Part shown: piece after piece, positions 1 through 12,878 of the stretch
How positions within the stretch are numbered: the first letter of the stretch is position 1
How the letters are laid out: each line of letters starts with the position of its first letter
Source: Hetaerina americana
Taxonomy: Eukaryota > Arthropoda > Insecta > Odonata > Calopterygidae
DNA length: 64,000 nt
Assembly (NCBI GenBank): GCA_022747635.1
Contig: JAKTNV010000160.1
Span: 310,001 to 374,000, forward strand
Direction of reading: 5' to 3'
Notes under the pieces: generated by a model
Seen by the model: the letters and a program-made list of their open reading frames with translations, nothing else
Databases searched by the model: none
Told to the model about the DNA's origin: nothing
Made by a program: the position numbers and the translations under genes

Positions 1-407
1 CAACAATCTTCCATTATAGAGTGAATGTTTGAGGTGTATAGAAGGCATTTATTTCATTTTTAGAATTTTTAATTTTTCACATTTTTCCATGAAAAGTGCC
101 AATACCCCCCCTTTGGGTTCTAGGTTAAAATCTCACTCGACACGAATCAAACAAAAATGTTTCCATGGTGTGTATTGTTGTTCATTTTCATCAAATAAAC
201 AAAATAAAACCCAGAATAAATCAATAAAGACAAGAAATGAGCATAAAAGATGCCTCAGCGCAAGTGTTAATGTTAGTAAAAGAACCCAAATTTCCAAAAA
301 TATTGCGAAAAACAACAATCTTCCATTTTAGAGTGAATGTTTGAGGTGTATAGAAGGCATTTATTTCATTTTTAGAAATTTTAATTTTTCACAATTTTCC
401 ATGAAAA

Positions 408-3400
408 GTTCTTAGGTGAAAATCTCACTCGACACGAATCAAACAAAAATGTTTCCATGGTGTGTATTGTTGTTCATTTTCTTCAAATAAACAAAATAAA
501 ACCCAGAATAAATCATTAAACACAAGAAATGAGCATAAAAGATGCCTCAGCGCAAGTGTTAATGTTAGTAAAAGAGCCCAAATTTCCAAAAATATTGCGA
601 AAAACAACAATCTTCCATTAGAGAGTGAATGTTTGAGGTGTATAGAAGGCATTTATTTCATTTTTAGAAATTTTAATTTTTCACATTTTTCCATGAAAAG
701 TGCCAATACCCCCACCTTTGGGTTCTAGGTGAAAATCTCACTCGACACGAATCAAACAAAAATGTTTCCATGGTGTGTATTGTTGTTCATTTTCATCAAA
801 TAAACAAAATAAAAGCCAGAATAAATCATAAAAGACAAGAAATGAGCATCAAAGATGCCTCAGCGCAAGTGTTAATGTTAGTAAAAGAGCCCAAATTTCC
901 AAAAATATTGCGAAAAACAACAATCTTCCATTATAGAGTGAATGTTTGAGGTGTATAGAAGGCATTTATTTCATTTTTAGAAATTTTAATTTTTCACATT
1001 TTTCCATGAAAAGTGCCAATACCCCCCCTTTGTGTTCTAGGTGAGAATCTCACTCGACACGAATCAAACAAAAATGTTTCCATGGTGTGTATTGTTGTTC
1101 ATTTTCATCAAATAAACAAAATAAAACCCAGAATAAATCATTAAAGACAAGAAATGAGCATAAAAGATGCCTCAGCGCAAGTGTTAATGTTAGTAAAAGA
1201 GCCAAAATTTCCAAAAATATTGCGAAAAACAACAATCTTCCATTTTAGAGTGAATGTTTGAGGTATATAGAAGGCATTTATTTCATTTTTAGAAATTTTA
1301 ATTTTTCACATTTTTCCATGAAAAGTTCTTAGGTGAAAATCTCACTCGACACGAATCAAACAAAAATGTTTCCATGGTGTGTATTGTTGTTCATTTTCTT
1401 CAAATAAAAAAAATAAAACCCAGTATAAAGCATTAAAGACAAGAAATGAGCATAAAAGATGCCTCAGCGCAAGCGTTAGTGTTAGTAAAACAGCCCAAAT
1501 TTCCAAAAATATTGCAACAAACAACAATCTTTTATTATAGAGTGAATGTTTGAGGTGTATAGAAGGCATTTATTTCATTTTTAGAAATTTTAATTTTTCA
1601 CATTTTTCCATGAAAAGTCCAAATACCCCCCCTTTGGGTTCTAGGTGAAAATCTCACTCGACACGAATCAAACAAAAATGTTTCCATGGTGTGTATTGTT
1701 GTTCATTTTCATCAAATAAACAAAATAAAACCCAGAATAAATCATTAAAGACAAGAAATGAGCATAAAAGATGCCTCAGCGCAAGTGTTAATGTTAGTAA
1801 AAGAGCCCAAATTTCCAAAAATATTGCGAAAAACAACAATCTTCCATTATAGAGTGAATGTTTGAGGTGTATAGAAGGCATTTATTTCATTTTTAGAAAT
1901 TTTAATTTTTCAAATTTTTCCATGAAAAGTGCCAATACCCCCCCCTTTGGGTTCTAGGTGAAAATCTCACTCGACACGATTCAACAAAAGTGTTTCCATG
2001 GTGTGTATTGTTGTTCATTTTCATCAAATAAACAAAATAAAACCCAGAATAAATCATTAAAGACAAGAAATGAGCATAAAAGATACCTCAGCGCAAGTGT
2101 TAATGTTAGTAAAAGAGCCAAAATTTCCAAAAATATTGCGAAAAACAACAATCTTCCATTATAGAGTGAATGTTTGAGGTGTATAGAAGGCATTTATTTC
2201 ATTTTTAGAAATTTTAATTTTTCACATTTTTCCATGAAAAGTGCCAATACCCCTTTGGGTTCTAGGTGAAAATCTCACTCGTTACGAATCAAACAAAAAT
2301 GTTTCCCTGGTGTGTATTGTTGTTCATTTTCATCAAATAAACAAAATAAAACCCAGAATAAATCATTAAAGACAAGAAATGAGCATAAAAGATACCTCAG
2401 CGCAAGTGTTAATGTTAGTAAAAGAGCCCAAATTTCCAAAAATATTGCGAAAAACAACAATCTTCCATTATAGAGTGAATGTTTGAGGTGTATAGAAGGC
2501 ATTTATTTCATTTTTAGAAATTTTAATTTTTCACATTTTTCCATGAAAAGTGCCAATACCCCCCCCTTTGGGTTCTAGGTGAAAATCTCACTCGACACGA
2601 ATCAAACAAAAATGTTTCCATGGTGTGTATTGTTGTTCATTTTCATCAAATAAACAAAATAAAACCCAGAATAAATCATAAAAGACAAGAAGTGAACATT
2701 AAAGATGCTTCAGCGCAAGTAATAATGGTAGTAAAAGAGCCCATATTCCAAAAAATATTAACAAAAAACAATCTTCCGTTTTAGAGTGACTGTTTGAGGT
2801 GTATCGATGGCATTTATTTCATTTTTAGAAATTTGAATTTTTTACATTTTTCCATGAAAAGTGCCAATACCCCCCCCTTTGGGTTCTAGGTGAAAATCTC
2901 ACTCGACACGAATGAGACAAAAATGTTTCCATGGTGTGTATATTTGTTCATTTTCATCAAATAAACAAATTTAAACCCAGAATAAATCATTAAAGACAAG
3001 AAATGAGCATAAAAGATGCCTCAGCGCAAGTGTTAATGTTAGTAAAAGAGCCCAAATTTCCAAAAATATTGCGAAAAACAACAATCTATAATTATAGAGT
3101 GAATGTTTGAGGTGTATAGATGGCATTTATTTCATTTTTAGAAATTTTAATTTTTCACATTTTTCCATGAAAAGTGCCAATACCCCCCCTTTGGGTTCTA
3201 GGTGAAAATCTCACTCGACACGAATCAAACAAAAATGTTTCCATGGTGTGTATTGTTGTTCATTTTCATCAAATAAACAAAATAAAACCCAGAATAAATC
3301 ATTAAAGACAAGAAATGAGCATAAAAGATGCCTCAGCGCAAGTGTTAATGTTAGTAAAAGAGCCCAAATTTCCAAAAATATTGCGAAAAACAACAATCTT

Positions 3401-4715
3401 CCATTATAGAGTGAATGTTTGAGGTGTATAGAAGGCATTTATTTCATTTTTAGAAATTTTAATTTTTCACATTTTTCCATGAAAAGTGCCAATACCCCCC
3501 CCTTTGGGTTCTAGGTGAAAATCTCACTCGACACGAATCAAACAAAAATGTTTCCATGGTGTGTATTGTTGTTAATTTTCATCAAATAAACAAAATATAA
3601 CCCAGAATAAATCATTAAAGACAAGAAATGAGCATAAAAGATACCTCAGCGCAAGTGTTAATGTTAGTAAAAGAGCCAAAATTTCCAAAAATATTGCGAA
3701 AAACAACAATCATCCATTTTAGAGTGAATGTTTGAGGTATATAGAAGGCATTTATTTCATTTTTAGAAATTTTAATTTTTCACATTTTTCCATGAAAAGT
3801 TCTTAGGTGAAAATCTCACTCGACACGAATCAAACAAAAATGTTTCCATGGTGTGTATTGTTGTTCATTTTCTTCAAATAAACAAAATAAAGCCCAGAAT
3901 AAATCATTAAAGACAAGAATTGACCATAAAAGATGCCTCAGCGCAAGTGTTAGTGTTAGTAAAACAGCCCAAATTTCCAAAAATATTGCAACAAACAACA
4001 ATCTTCCATTATAGAGTGAATGTTTGAGGTGTATAGAAGGCATTTATTTCATTTTTAGAAATTTTAATTTTTCACATTTTTCCATGAAAAGTGCAAATAC
4101 CCCCACTTTGGGTTCTATGTGAAAATCTCACTCGACATGAATCAAACAAAAATGTTTCCATGGTGTGTATTGTTGTTCATTTTCATCAAATAAACAAAAT
4201 AAAACCCAGAATAAATCATTAAAGACAAAAAAATGAGCATAAAAGATGCCTCTGAGCAAATGTTAATGTTAGTAAAAGAGCCCAAATTTCGTAAAATATT
4301 GCGAAAATCAACAATCTTCCATTATAGAGTGAATGTTTGAGGTGTATAGAAGGCATTTATTTCATTTTTAGAAATTTTAATTTTTCACATTTTTCCATGA
4401 AAAGTGCCAATACCCCCCCCTTTGGGGTCTATGTGAAAATCTCACTCGACACGAATCAAACAAAAATGTTTCCATGGTGTGTATTGTTGTTCATTTTAAT
4501 CAAATAAACAAAAAAAACCCAGAATAAATCATTAAAGACAAGAAATGAGCATAAAAGATGCCTCAGCGCAAGTGTTAATGTTAGTAAAAGAGCCAAAATT
4601 TCCAAAAATATTGCGAAAAACAACAATCTTCCATTTTAGAGTGAATGTTTGAGGTGTATGGAAGACATTTATTTCATTTTTAGAAATTTTAATTTTTCAC
4701 ATTTTTCCATGAAAA
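408..4715. repeat. Higher-order repeat, 4308-bp unit, copy 1
   Basis: A block of 14 monomers is repeated 4308 bp downstream. Diagnostic variants recur at exactly that offset: the shortened junction aaaagttcttagg (408 and 4716), a cccccaccttt tract, aaaagccagaataaatcat, ttctaggtgagaatctc, the atcttttatta variant, and the short aatacccctttggg tract. The first monomer differs at several bases from its partner, while the inner ones (for example 1050-1569 against 5358-5877) differ at only a few. Similarity upstream of about 400 is lower, so the left boundary is placed at the shared shortened junction. It is set by eye and could move by tens of bases. Confidence 0.85.
1046..1337. repeat. Shortened satellite monomer (type E, 292 bp)
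   Basis: This is the representative of monomers whose 3' end reads aaaagttcttaggtg instead of aaaagtgccaatac-C-tract-tttgggttctaggtg. About 20 bp, including the whole C-tract, is missing. The same junction is seen near 408, 1322, 3798, 4716, 5632, 13803, 16585, 17505, 35262, 51766 and 60475, so one deletion allele has been spread by array turnover. In most copies the E junction is preceded by gaggtatat or a similar variant, which supports a common origin. Confidence 0.85.
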
Positions 4716-7700
4716 GTTCTTAGGTGAAAATCTCACTCGACACGAATCAAACAAAAATGTTTCCATGGTGTGTATTTTTATTCATTTTCTTCAAATAAAC
4801 AAAATAAAACCCAGAATAAATCATTAAAGACAAGAAATGAGCATAAAAGATGCCTCAGCACAAGTGTTAATGTTAGTAAAAGAGCCCAAATTTCCAAAAA
4901 TATTGCGAAAAACAACAATCTTCCATTAAAGGGTGAATGTTTGAGGTGTATAGAAGGCATTTATTTCATTTTTAGAAATTTTAATTTTTCACATTTTTCC
5001 ATGAAAAGTGCCAATACCCCCACCTTTGGGTTCTAGGTGAAAATCTCACTCGACACGAATCAAACAAAAATGTTTCCATGGTGTGTATTGTTGTTCATTT
5101 TCATCAAATAAACAAAATAAAAGCCAGAATAAATCATAAAAGACAAGAAATGAGCATCAAAGATGCCTCAGCGAAAGTGTTAATGTTAGTAAAAGAGCCC
5201 AAATTTCCAAAAATATTGCGAAAAACAACAATCTTCCATTATAGAGTGAATGTTTGAGGTGTATAGAAGGCATTTATTTCATTTTTAGAAATTTTAATTT
5301 TTCACATTTTTCCATGAAAAGTGCCAATACCCCCCCTTTGTGTTCTAGGTGAGAATCTCACTCGACACGAATCAAACAAAAATGTTTCCATGGTGTGTAT
5401 TGTTGTTCATTTTCATCAAATAAACAAAATAAAACCCAGAATAAATCATTAAAGACAAGAAATGAGCATAAAAGATGCCTCAGCGCAAGTGTTAATGTTA
5501 GTAAAAGAGCCAAAATTTCCAAAAATATTGCGAAAAACAACAATCTTCCATTTTAGAGTGAATGTTTGAGGTATATAGAAGGCATTTATTTCATTTTTAG
5601 AAAGTTTAATTTTTCACATTTTTCCATGAAAAGTTCTTAGGTGAAAATCTCACTCGACACGAATCAAACAAAAATGTTTCCATGGTGTGTATTGTTGTTC
5701 ATTTTCTTCAAATAAAAAAAATAAAACCCAGAATAAAGCATTAAAGACAAGAAATGAGCATAAAAGATGCCTCAGCGCAAGCGTTAGTGTTAGTAAAACA
5801 GCCCAAATTTCCAAAAATATTGCAACAAACAACAATCTTTTATTATAGAGTGAATGTTTGAGGTGTATAGAAGGCATTTATTTCATTTTTAGAAATTTTA
5901 ATTTTTCACATTTTTCCATGAAAAGTCCAAATACCCCCCCTTTGGGTTCTAGGTGAAAATCTCACTCGACACGAATCAAACAAAAATGTTTCCATGGTGT
6001 GTATTGTTGTTCATTTTCATCAAATAAACAAAATAAAACCCAGAATAAATCATTAAAGACAAGAAATGAGCAAAAAAGATGCCTCAGCGCAAGTGTTAAT
6101 GTTAGTAAAAGAGCCCAAATTTCCAAAAATATTGCGAAAAACAACAATCTTCCATTATAGAGTGAATGTTTGAGGTGTATAGAAGGCATTTATTTCATTT
6201 TTAGAAATTTTAATTTTTCACATTTTTCCATGAAAAGTGCCAATACCCCCCCCTTTGGGTTCTAGGTGAAAATCTCACTCGACACGATTCAACAAAAGTG
6301 TTTCCATGGTGTGTATTGTTGTTCATTTTCATCAAATAAACAAAATAAAACCCAGAATAAATCATTAAAGACAAGAAATGAGCATAAAAGATACCTCAGC
6401 GCAAGTGTTAATGTTAGTAAAAGAGCCAAAATTTCCAAAAATATTGCGAAAAACAACAATCTTCCATTATAGAGTGAATGTTTGAGGTGTATAGAAGGCA
6501 TTTATTTCATTTTTAGAAATTTTAATTTTTCACATTTTTCCATGAAAAGTGCCAATACCCCTTTGGGTTCTAGGTGAAAATCTCACTCGTTACGAATCAA
6601 ACAAAAATGTTTCCCTGGTGTGTATTGTTGTTCATTTTCATCAAATAAACAAAATAAAACCCAGAATAAATCATTAAAGAGAAGAAATGAGCATAAAAGA
6701 TACCTCAGCGCAAGTGTTAATGTTAGTAAAAGAGCCCAAATTTCCAAAAATATTGCGAAAAACAACAATCTTCCATTATAGAGTGAATGTTTGAGGTGTA
6801 TAGAAGGCATTTATTTCATTTTTAGAAATTTTAATTTTTCACATTTTTCCATGAAAAGTGCCAATACCCCCCCCTTTGGGTTCTAGGTGAAAATCTCACT
6901 CGACACGAATCAAACAAAAATGTTTCCATGGTGTGTATTGTTGTTCATTTTCATCAAATAAACAAAATAAAACCCAGAATAAATCATAAAAGACAAGAAG
7001 TGAACATTAAAGATGCTTCAGCGCAAGTAATAATGGTAGAAAAAGAGCCCATATTCCAAAAAATATTAACAAAAAACAATCTTCCGTTTTAGAGTGACTG
7101 TTTGAGGTGTATAGATGGCATTTATTTCATTTTTAGAAATTTGAATTTTTTACATTTTTCCATGAAAAGTGCCAATACCCCCCCCTTTGGGTTCTAGGTG
7201 AAAATCTCACTCGACACGAATGAGACAAAAATGTTTCCATGGTGTGTATATTTGTTCATTTTCATCAAATAAACAAATTTAAACCCAGAATAAATCATTA
7301 AAGACAAGAAATGAGCATAAAAGATGCCTCAGCGCAAGTGTTAATGTTAGTAAAAGAGCCCAAATTTCCAAAAATATTGCGAAAAACAACAATCTATAAT
7401 TATAGAGTGAATGTTTGAGGTGTATAGATGGCATTTATTTCATTTTTAGAAATTTTAATTTTTCACATTTTTCCATGAAAAGTGCCAATACCCCCCCTTT
7501 GGGTTCTAGGTGAAAATCTCACTCGACACGAATCAAACAAAAATGTTTCCATGGTGTGTATTGTTGTTCATTTTCATCAAATAAACAAAATAAAACCCAG
7601 AATAAATCATTAAAGACAAGAAATGAGCATAAAAGATGCCTCAGCGCAAGTGTTAATGTTAGTAAAAGAGCCCAAATTTCCAAAAATATTGCGAAAAACA

Positions 7701-7934
7701 ACAATCTTCCATTATAGAGTGAATGTTTGAGGTGTATAGAAGGCATTTATTTCATTTTTAGAAATTTTAATTTTTCACATTTTTCCATGAAAAGTGCCAA
7801 TACCCCCCCCTTTGGGTTCTAGGTGAAAATCTCACTCGACACGAATCAAACAAAAATGTTTCCATGGTGTGTATTGTTGTTAATTTTCATCAAATAAACA
7901 AAATATAACCCAGAATAAATCATTAAAGACAAGA
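4716..7934. repeat. Higher-order repeat, 4308-bp unit, copy 2 (incomplete)
   Basis: This follows copy 1 at a constant 4308-bp offset until about 7934. There the text changes from the partner of 3627 (aagaaatgagc, then gatacctc) to the partner of about 3919 (aagaattga, then gatgcctcag and tagtgttagtaaaacagcc), with a new offset of 4016. The difference of 292 bp equals one shortened monomer. The second copy therefore lost exactly one monomer by an in-register exchange. The new offset persists to about 8145 and then the similarity fades. Confidence 0.83.
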
Positions 7935-8145
7935 ATTGAGCATAAAAGATGCCTCAGCGCAAGTGTTAGTGTTAGTAAAACAGCCCAAATTTCCAAAAAT
8001 ATTGCAACAAACAACAATCTTCCATTATAGAGTGAATGTTTGAGGTGTATAGAAGGCATTTATTTCATTTTTAGAAATTTTAATTTTTCACATTTTTCCA
8101 TGAAAAGTGCAAATACCCCCACTTTGGGTTCTATGTGAAAATCTC

Positions 8146-11100
8146 ACTTGACACGAAACAAACCAAAAAGGTTTCCATGGTGTGTATTGTTGTTCATTTT
8201 CATCAAATTAACAAAATAAAACCCAGAATAAATCATTAAAGACAAGAAATGAGCATAAAAGATGCCTCAGCGCAAGTGTTAATGTTAGTAAAAGAGCCCA
8301 AATTTCCAAAAATATTGCGAAAAACAACAATCTTCCATTATAGAGTGAATGTTTGAGGTGTATAGAAGGCATTTATTTCATTTTTAGAAATTTTAATTTT
8401 TCACATTTTTCCATGAAATGTGCGAATACCCCCGCCTTTGGGTTCTAGGTGAAAATCTCACTCGACACGAATCAAACAAAAATGTTTCCATGGTGTGTAT
8501 TGTTGTTCATTTTCATCAAATAAACAAAATAAAACCCAGAATAAATCATTAAAGACAAGAAATGAATATAAAAGATGCCTCAGCGCGAGTGTTAATGTTA
8601 GTAAAAGAGCCCAAATTTCCAAAAATATTGCGAAAAACAACAGTCTTCCATTATAGAGTGAATGTTTGAGGTGTATAGAAGGCATTTATTTCATTTTTAG
8701 AAATTTTAGTTTTTCACATTTTTCCATGAAAAGTACCAATACCCCCCCCTTTGGGTTCTAGGTGAAAATCTCACTCGACACGATTCAAACAAAAGTGTTT
8801 CCATGGTGTGTATTGTTGTTCATTTTCATCAAATAAACAAAATAAAACCAAGATTAAATCATTAAAGACAAGAAATGAGCATAAAAGATACCTCAGCGCA
8901 AGTGTTAATGTTAGTAAAAGAGCCAAAATTTCCAAAAATATTGCGAAAAACAACAATCTTCCGTTATAGAGTGAATGTTTGAGGTGTATAGAAGGCATTT
9001 ATTTCATTTTTAGAAATTTTAATTTTTCACATTTTTCCATGAAAAGTGCCAATACCCCTTTGGATTCTAGGTGAAAATCTCACTCGTTACGAATCAAACA
9101 AAAATGTTTCCCTGGTGTGTATTGTTGTTCATTTTCATCAAATAAACAAAATAAAACCCAGAATAAATCATTAAAGACAAGAAATGAACATTAAAGATGC
9201 TTCAGCGCAAGTAATAATGGTAGTAAAAGAGCCCATATTCCAAAAAATATTAACAAAAAACAATCTTCCGTTTTAGAGTGACTGTTTGAGGTGTATAGAT
9301 GGCATTTATTTCATTTTTAGAAATTTGAATTTTTTACATTTTTCCATGAAAAGTGCCAATACCCCCCCTTTGGGTTCTAGGTGAAAATCTCACTCGACAC
9401 GAATCAAAAAAAAATGTTTCCATGGTGTGTATTGTTGTTCATTTTCTTCAAATAAAAAAAATAAAACCCAGAATAAAGCATTAAAGACAAGAAATGAGCA
9501 TAAAAGATGCCTCAGCGCAAGTGTTAGTGTTAGTAAAACAGCCCAAATTTCCAAAAATATTGCAACAAACAACAATCTTCCATTATAGAGTGAATGTTTG
9601 AAGTGTATAGAAGGCATTTATTTCATTTTTAGAAATTTTAATTTTTACATTTTTCCATGAAAAGTCCAAATACCCCCCCTTTGGGTTCTAGGTGAAAATC
9701 TCACTCGACACGAATCAAACAAAAATGTTTCCATGGTGTGTATTGTTGTTCATTTTCATCAAATAAACAAAATAAAACCCAGAATAAATCATTAAAGACA
9801 AGACATGAGCATAAAAGATGCCTCAGCGCAAGTGTTAATGTTAGTAAAAGAGCCCAAATTTCCAAAAATATTGCGAAAAACAACAATCTTCCATTATAGA
9901 GTGAATGTTTGAGGTGTATAGAAGGCATTTATTTCATTTTTAGAAATTTTAATTTTTCACATTTTTCCATGAAAAGTGCCAATACCCCCCCCTTTGGGTT
10001 CTAGGTGAAAATCTCACTCGACTCGAATCAAACAAAAATGTTTCCATGGTGTGTATTGTTGTTCATTTTCATCAAATAAACAAAATAAAACCCAGAATAA
10101 ATCATAAAAGACAAGAAGTGAACATTAAAGATGCTTCAGCGCAAGTAATAATGGTAGTAAAAGAGCCCATATTCCAAAAAATATTAACAAAAAACAATCT
10201 TCCGTTTTAGAGTGACTGTTTGAGGTGTATAGATGGCATTTATTTCATTTTTAGAAATTTGAATTTTTTACATTTTTCCATGAAAAGTGCCAATACCCCC
10301 CCCTTTGGGTTCTAGGTGAAAATCTCACTCGACACGAATGAAACAAAAATGTTTCCATGGTGTGTATATTTGTTCATTTTCATCAAATAAACAAAATAAA
10401 ACCCAGAATAAATCATTAAAGACAAGAAATGAGCATAAAAGATGCCTCAGCGCAAGTGTTAATGTTAGTAAAAGAGCCCAAATTTCCAAAAATATTGCGA
10501 AAAACAACAATCTTCCATTATAGAGTGAATGTTTGAGGTGTATAGAAGGCATTTATTTCATTTTTAGAAATTTTAATTTTTCACATTTTTCCATGAAAAG
10601 TGCCAAACCCCCCCTTTGGGTTCTAGGTGAAAATCTCACTCGACACGAATCAAACAAAAATGTTTCCATGGTGTGTATTGTTGTTCATTTTCATCAAATA
10701 AACAAAATAAAACCCAGAATAAATCATTAAAGACAAGAAATGAGCATAAAAGATGCCTCAGCGCAAGTGTTAATGTTAGTAAAAGAGCCAAAATTTCCAA
10801 AAATATTGCGAAAAACAACAATCTTCCATTTTAGAGTGAATGTTTGAGGTGTATGGAAGACATTTATTTCATTTTTAGAAATTTTAATTTTTCACATTTT
10901 TCCATGAAAAGTGCCAATACCCCCCCTTTGGGTTCTAGGTGAAAATCTCACTCGACACGATTCAAACAAAAGTGTTTCCATGGTGTGTATTGTTGTTCAT
11001 TTTCATCAAATAAACAAAATAAAACCCAGAATAAATCATTAAAGACAAGAAATGAGCATAAAAGATACCTCAGCGCAAGTGTTAATGTTAGTAAAAGAGC

Positions 11101-12280
11101 CATAATTTCCAAAAATATTGCGAAAAACAACAATCTTCCATTATAGAGTGAATGTTTGAGGTGTATAGAAGGCATTTATTTCATTTTTAGAAATTTTAAT
11201 TTTTCACATTTTTCCATGAAAAGTGCGAATACCCCCGCCTTTGGGTTCTAGGTGAAAATCTCACTCGTTACGAATCAAACAAAAATGTTTCCCTGGTGTG
11301 TATTGTTGTTCATTTTCATCAAATAAACAAAATAAAACCCAGAATAAATCATTAAAGACAAGAAATGAGCATAAAAGATACCTCAGCGAAAGTGTTAATG
11401 TTAGTAAAAGAGCCCAAATTTCCAAAAATATTGCGAAAAACAACAATCTTCCATTATAGAGTGAATGTTTGAGGTGTATAGAAGGCATTTATTTCATTTT
11501 TAGAAATTTTAATTTTTCACATTTTTCCATGAAAAGTGCCAATACCCCCCCCTTTGGGTTCTAGGTGAAAATCTCACTCGACACGAATCAAACAAAAATG
11601 TTTCCATGGTGTGTATTGTTGTTCATTTTCATCAAATAAACAAAATAAAACCCAGAATAAATCATAAAAGACAAGAAGTGAACATTAAAGATGCTTCAGC
11701 GCAAGTAATAATGGTAGTAAAAGAGCCCATATTCCAAAAAATATTAACAAAAACAATCTTCCGTTTTAGAGTGACTGTTTGAGGTGTATAGATGGCATTT
11801 ATTTCATTTTTAGAAATTTGAATTTTTTACATTTTTCCATGAAAAGTGCCAATACCCCCCCCTTTGGGTTCTAGGTGAAAATCTCACTCGACACGAATGA
11901 AACAAAAATGTTTCCATGGTGTGTATATTTGTTCATTTTCATCAAATAAACAAAATAAAACCCAGAATAAATCATTAAAGACAAGAAATGAGCATAAAAG
12001 ATGCCTCAGCGCGAGTGTTAATGTTAGTAAAAGAGCCAAAATTTCCAAAAATATTGCGAAAAACAACAATCTTCAATTATTGAGTGAATGTTTGAGGTGT
12101 ATAGAAGGCATTTATTTCATTTTTAGAAGTTTTAATTTTTCACATTATTCCATGAAAAGTGCCAATACCCCACCCTTTGGGGTCTAGGTGAAAATCTCAC
12201 TCGACACAAATCAAACAAAAATGTTTCCATGGTGTGTATTGTTGTTCATTTTCTTAAAATAAACAAAATAAAACCCAGAA
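8146..12280. repeat. Heterogeneous satellite stretch left of the mariner
   Basis: Monomers of types A, B, C, D and F are mixed here without a long-range period that I could follow through the whole stretch. A local five-monomer period of about 1559 bp is visible: the B monomer followed by a monomer reading cgaatgaaacaaaaatg and tgtatatttgttc occurs near 10117-10340 and again near 11675-11900, and a related pair is near 14235-14460. The monomer starting near 9070 is a hybrid, with a D-type head (cgttacgaatc, tttccctgg) and a B-type body (aacattaaagatgcttcag). Confidence 0.85.
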
Positions 12281-12282
12281 TA
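12281..12282. other. Left TA target-site duplication of the mariner
   Basis: The dinucleotide TA lies between satellite sequence (aaaacccagaa) and the first base of the inverted repeat. The matching TA is at 13615-13616. Joining the two flanks across one TA restores the usual satellite text cccagaataaatcatt, so this is the insertion site. TA duplication is the rule for Tc1/mariner elements. Confidence 0.95.
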
Positions 12283-12309
12283 CTACCTTGATCAAAAAGT
12301 TCCCGGAAT
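12283..12309 (+). repeat. Left terminal inverted repeat of the mariner
   Basis: This 27-bp end begins ctaccttgatcaaaaagttc. It matches the reverse complement of 13588-13614 at 26 of 27 positions. The one mismatch is base 17 (G here, T in the right end read inward). Transposase binding and cleavage sites are expected here by analogy with other mariners. Confidence 0.95.
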
Positions 12310-12597
12310 AACCACCGTGTGGCGCTCCCATCGTTCCGATTTGAGTTCTGTTTTTTTTGTTAAATTGGTACATCTGTTGTTGATATTCCCTTTAAATCTT
12401 AGTGTCATAACTTGACATTTGCAAAAGTTACGTAGCCAAGAGTACATCTATCTCTGTGTGTGTTGGCGATTTTTTACAATTTCAGAAATGGATTTAAATT
12501 TGCAACAACGAACTTGTATTAAATTTTGCGTAAAAAACGGATTTAGTGGCGCACGGACGTTGGAAATGTTGGAAAAGTGTTTCGGCAACGATTCTCT

Positions 12598-12604
12598 AAA
12601 AAAA
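12598..12604 (+). other. First transposase frameshift, A7 run
   Basis: The protein reads FGNDSL before this run in the first frame and KKTVVYQWHERF after it in the next frame. The change equals loss of one A (eight to seven) or gain of two. Related mariners have an unbroken helix-turn-helix across this point. A length error in a homopolymer is as likely as a real mutation. Confidence 0.85.
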
Positions 12605-12871
12605 CGGTCGTTTACCAGTGGCACGAGCGGTTCAGAAGTGGTCGTGAGTCAATCGAAGATGATGAACGCAGTGGCAGACCATCGACATCGAAAGTCGGTG
12701 AAAAAATTGATAAAGTAAAAGAAATGTTGGTCAATAACCGCAAATTAACCATCAGAGAAATAGCGGAGGACTTGAACATTGCCTATGGATCCGCCCAAGA
12801 CATTGTGGTTAATGATTTGGGTTTCCGTCGTGTAGCAGCAAAGTTGGTGCTAAATGACCTCAATTTCATGC

Positions 12872-12878
12872 AAAAAAA
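12872..12878 (+). other. Second transposase frameshift, A7 run
   Basis: The frame ending NDLNFMQK passes into the frame starting KKRDRVDVAKDM across this run. The change equals gain of one A (six to seven), opposite in sign to the first shift, so the catalytic domain is back in the starting frame. Without the shift the ribosome meets TGA at 12889. Confidence 0.85.

Larger units (their letters stand above)
1..12280. repeat. 312-bp satellite tandem array, left arm
   Basis: About 39 head-to-tail monomers of one A+T-rich satellite fill this stretch without a gap. Each can be phased on the shared string aatctcactcgacacgaatc, which recurs every 311-314 bp, or every 292 bp in the shortened type. 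The sequence begins inside a monomer, so the array extends beyond the window. The constant blocks are a CCATGG-containing segment, a purine-rich centre around aaagacaagaaatgagc, an A+T-rich tail ending in ttttccatgaaaa, and a variable C-tract before ctttgggttctagg. No gene is visible here. What is seen is the repetition; a centromeric or other heterochromatic location is only an inference from the satellite character. Confidence 0.97.

Noticed and set aside
1..12280. CRISPR array
   Set aside because: The whole 312-bp unit is repeated without unique spacers between short repeats, and there are no cas genes. The window looks eukaryotic.
12310..12487. Separate upstream gene or promoter elements in the mariner leader
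   Set aside because: The leader has no recognisable core promoter motif and no coding signal. The in-frame extension upstream of the ATG at 12488 has no family resemblance.
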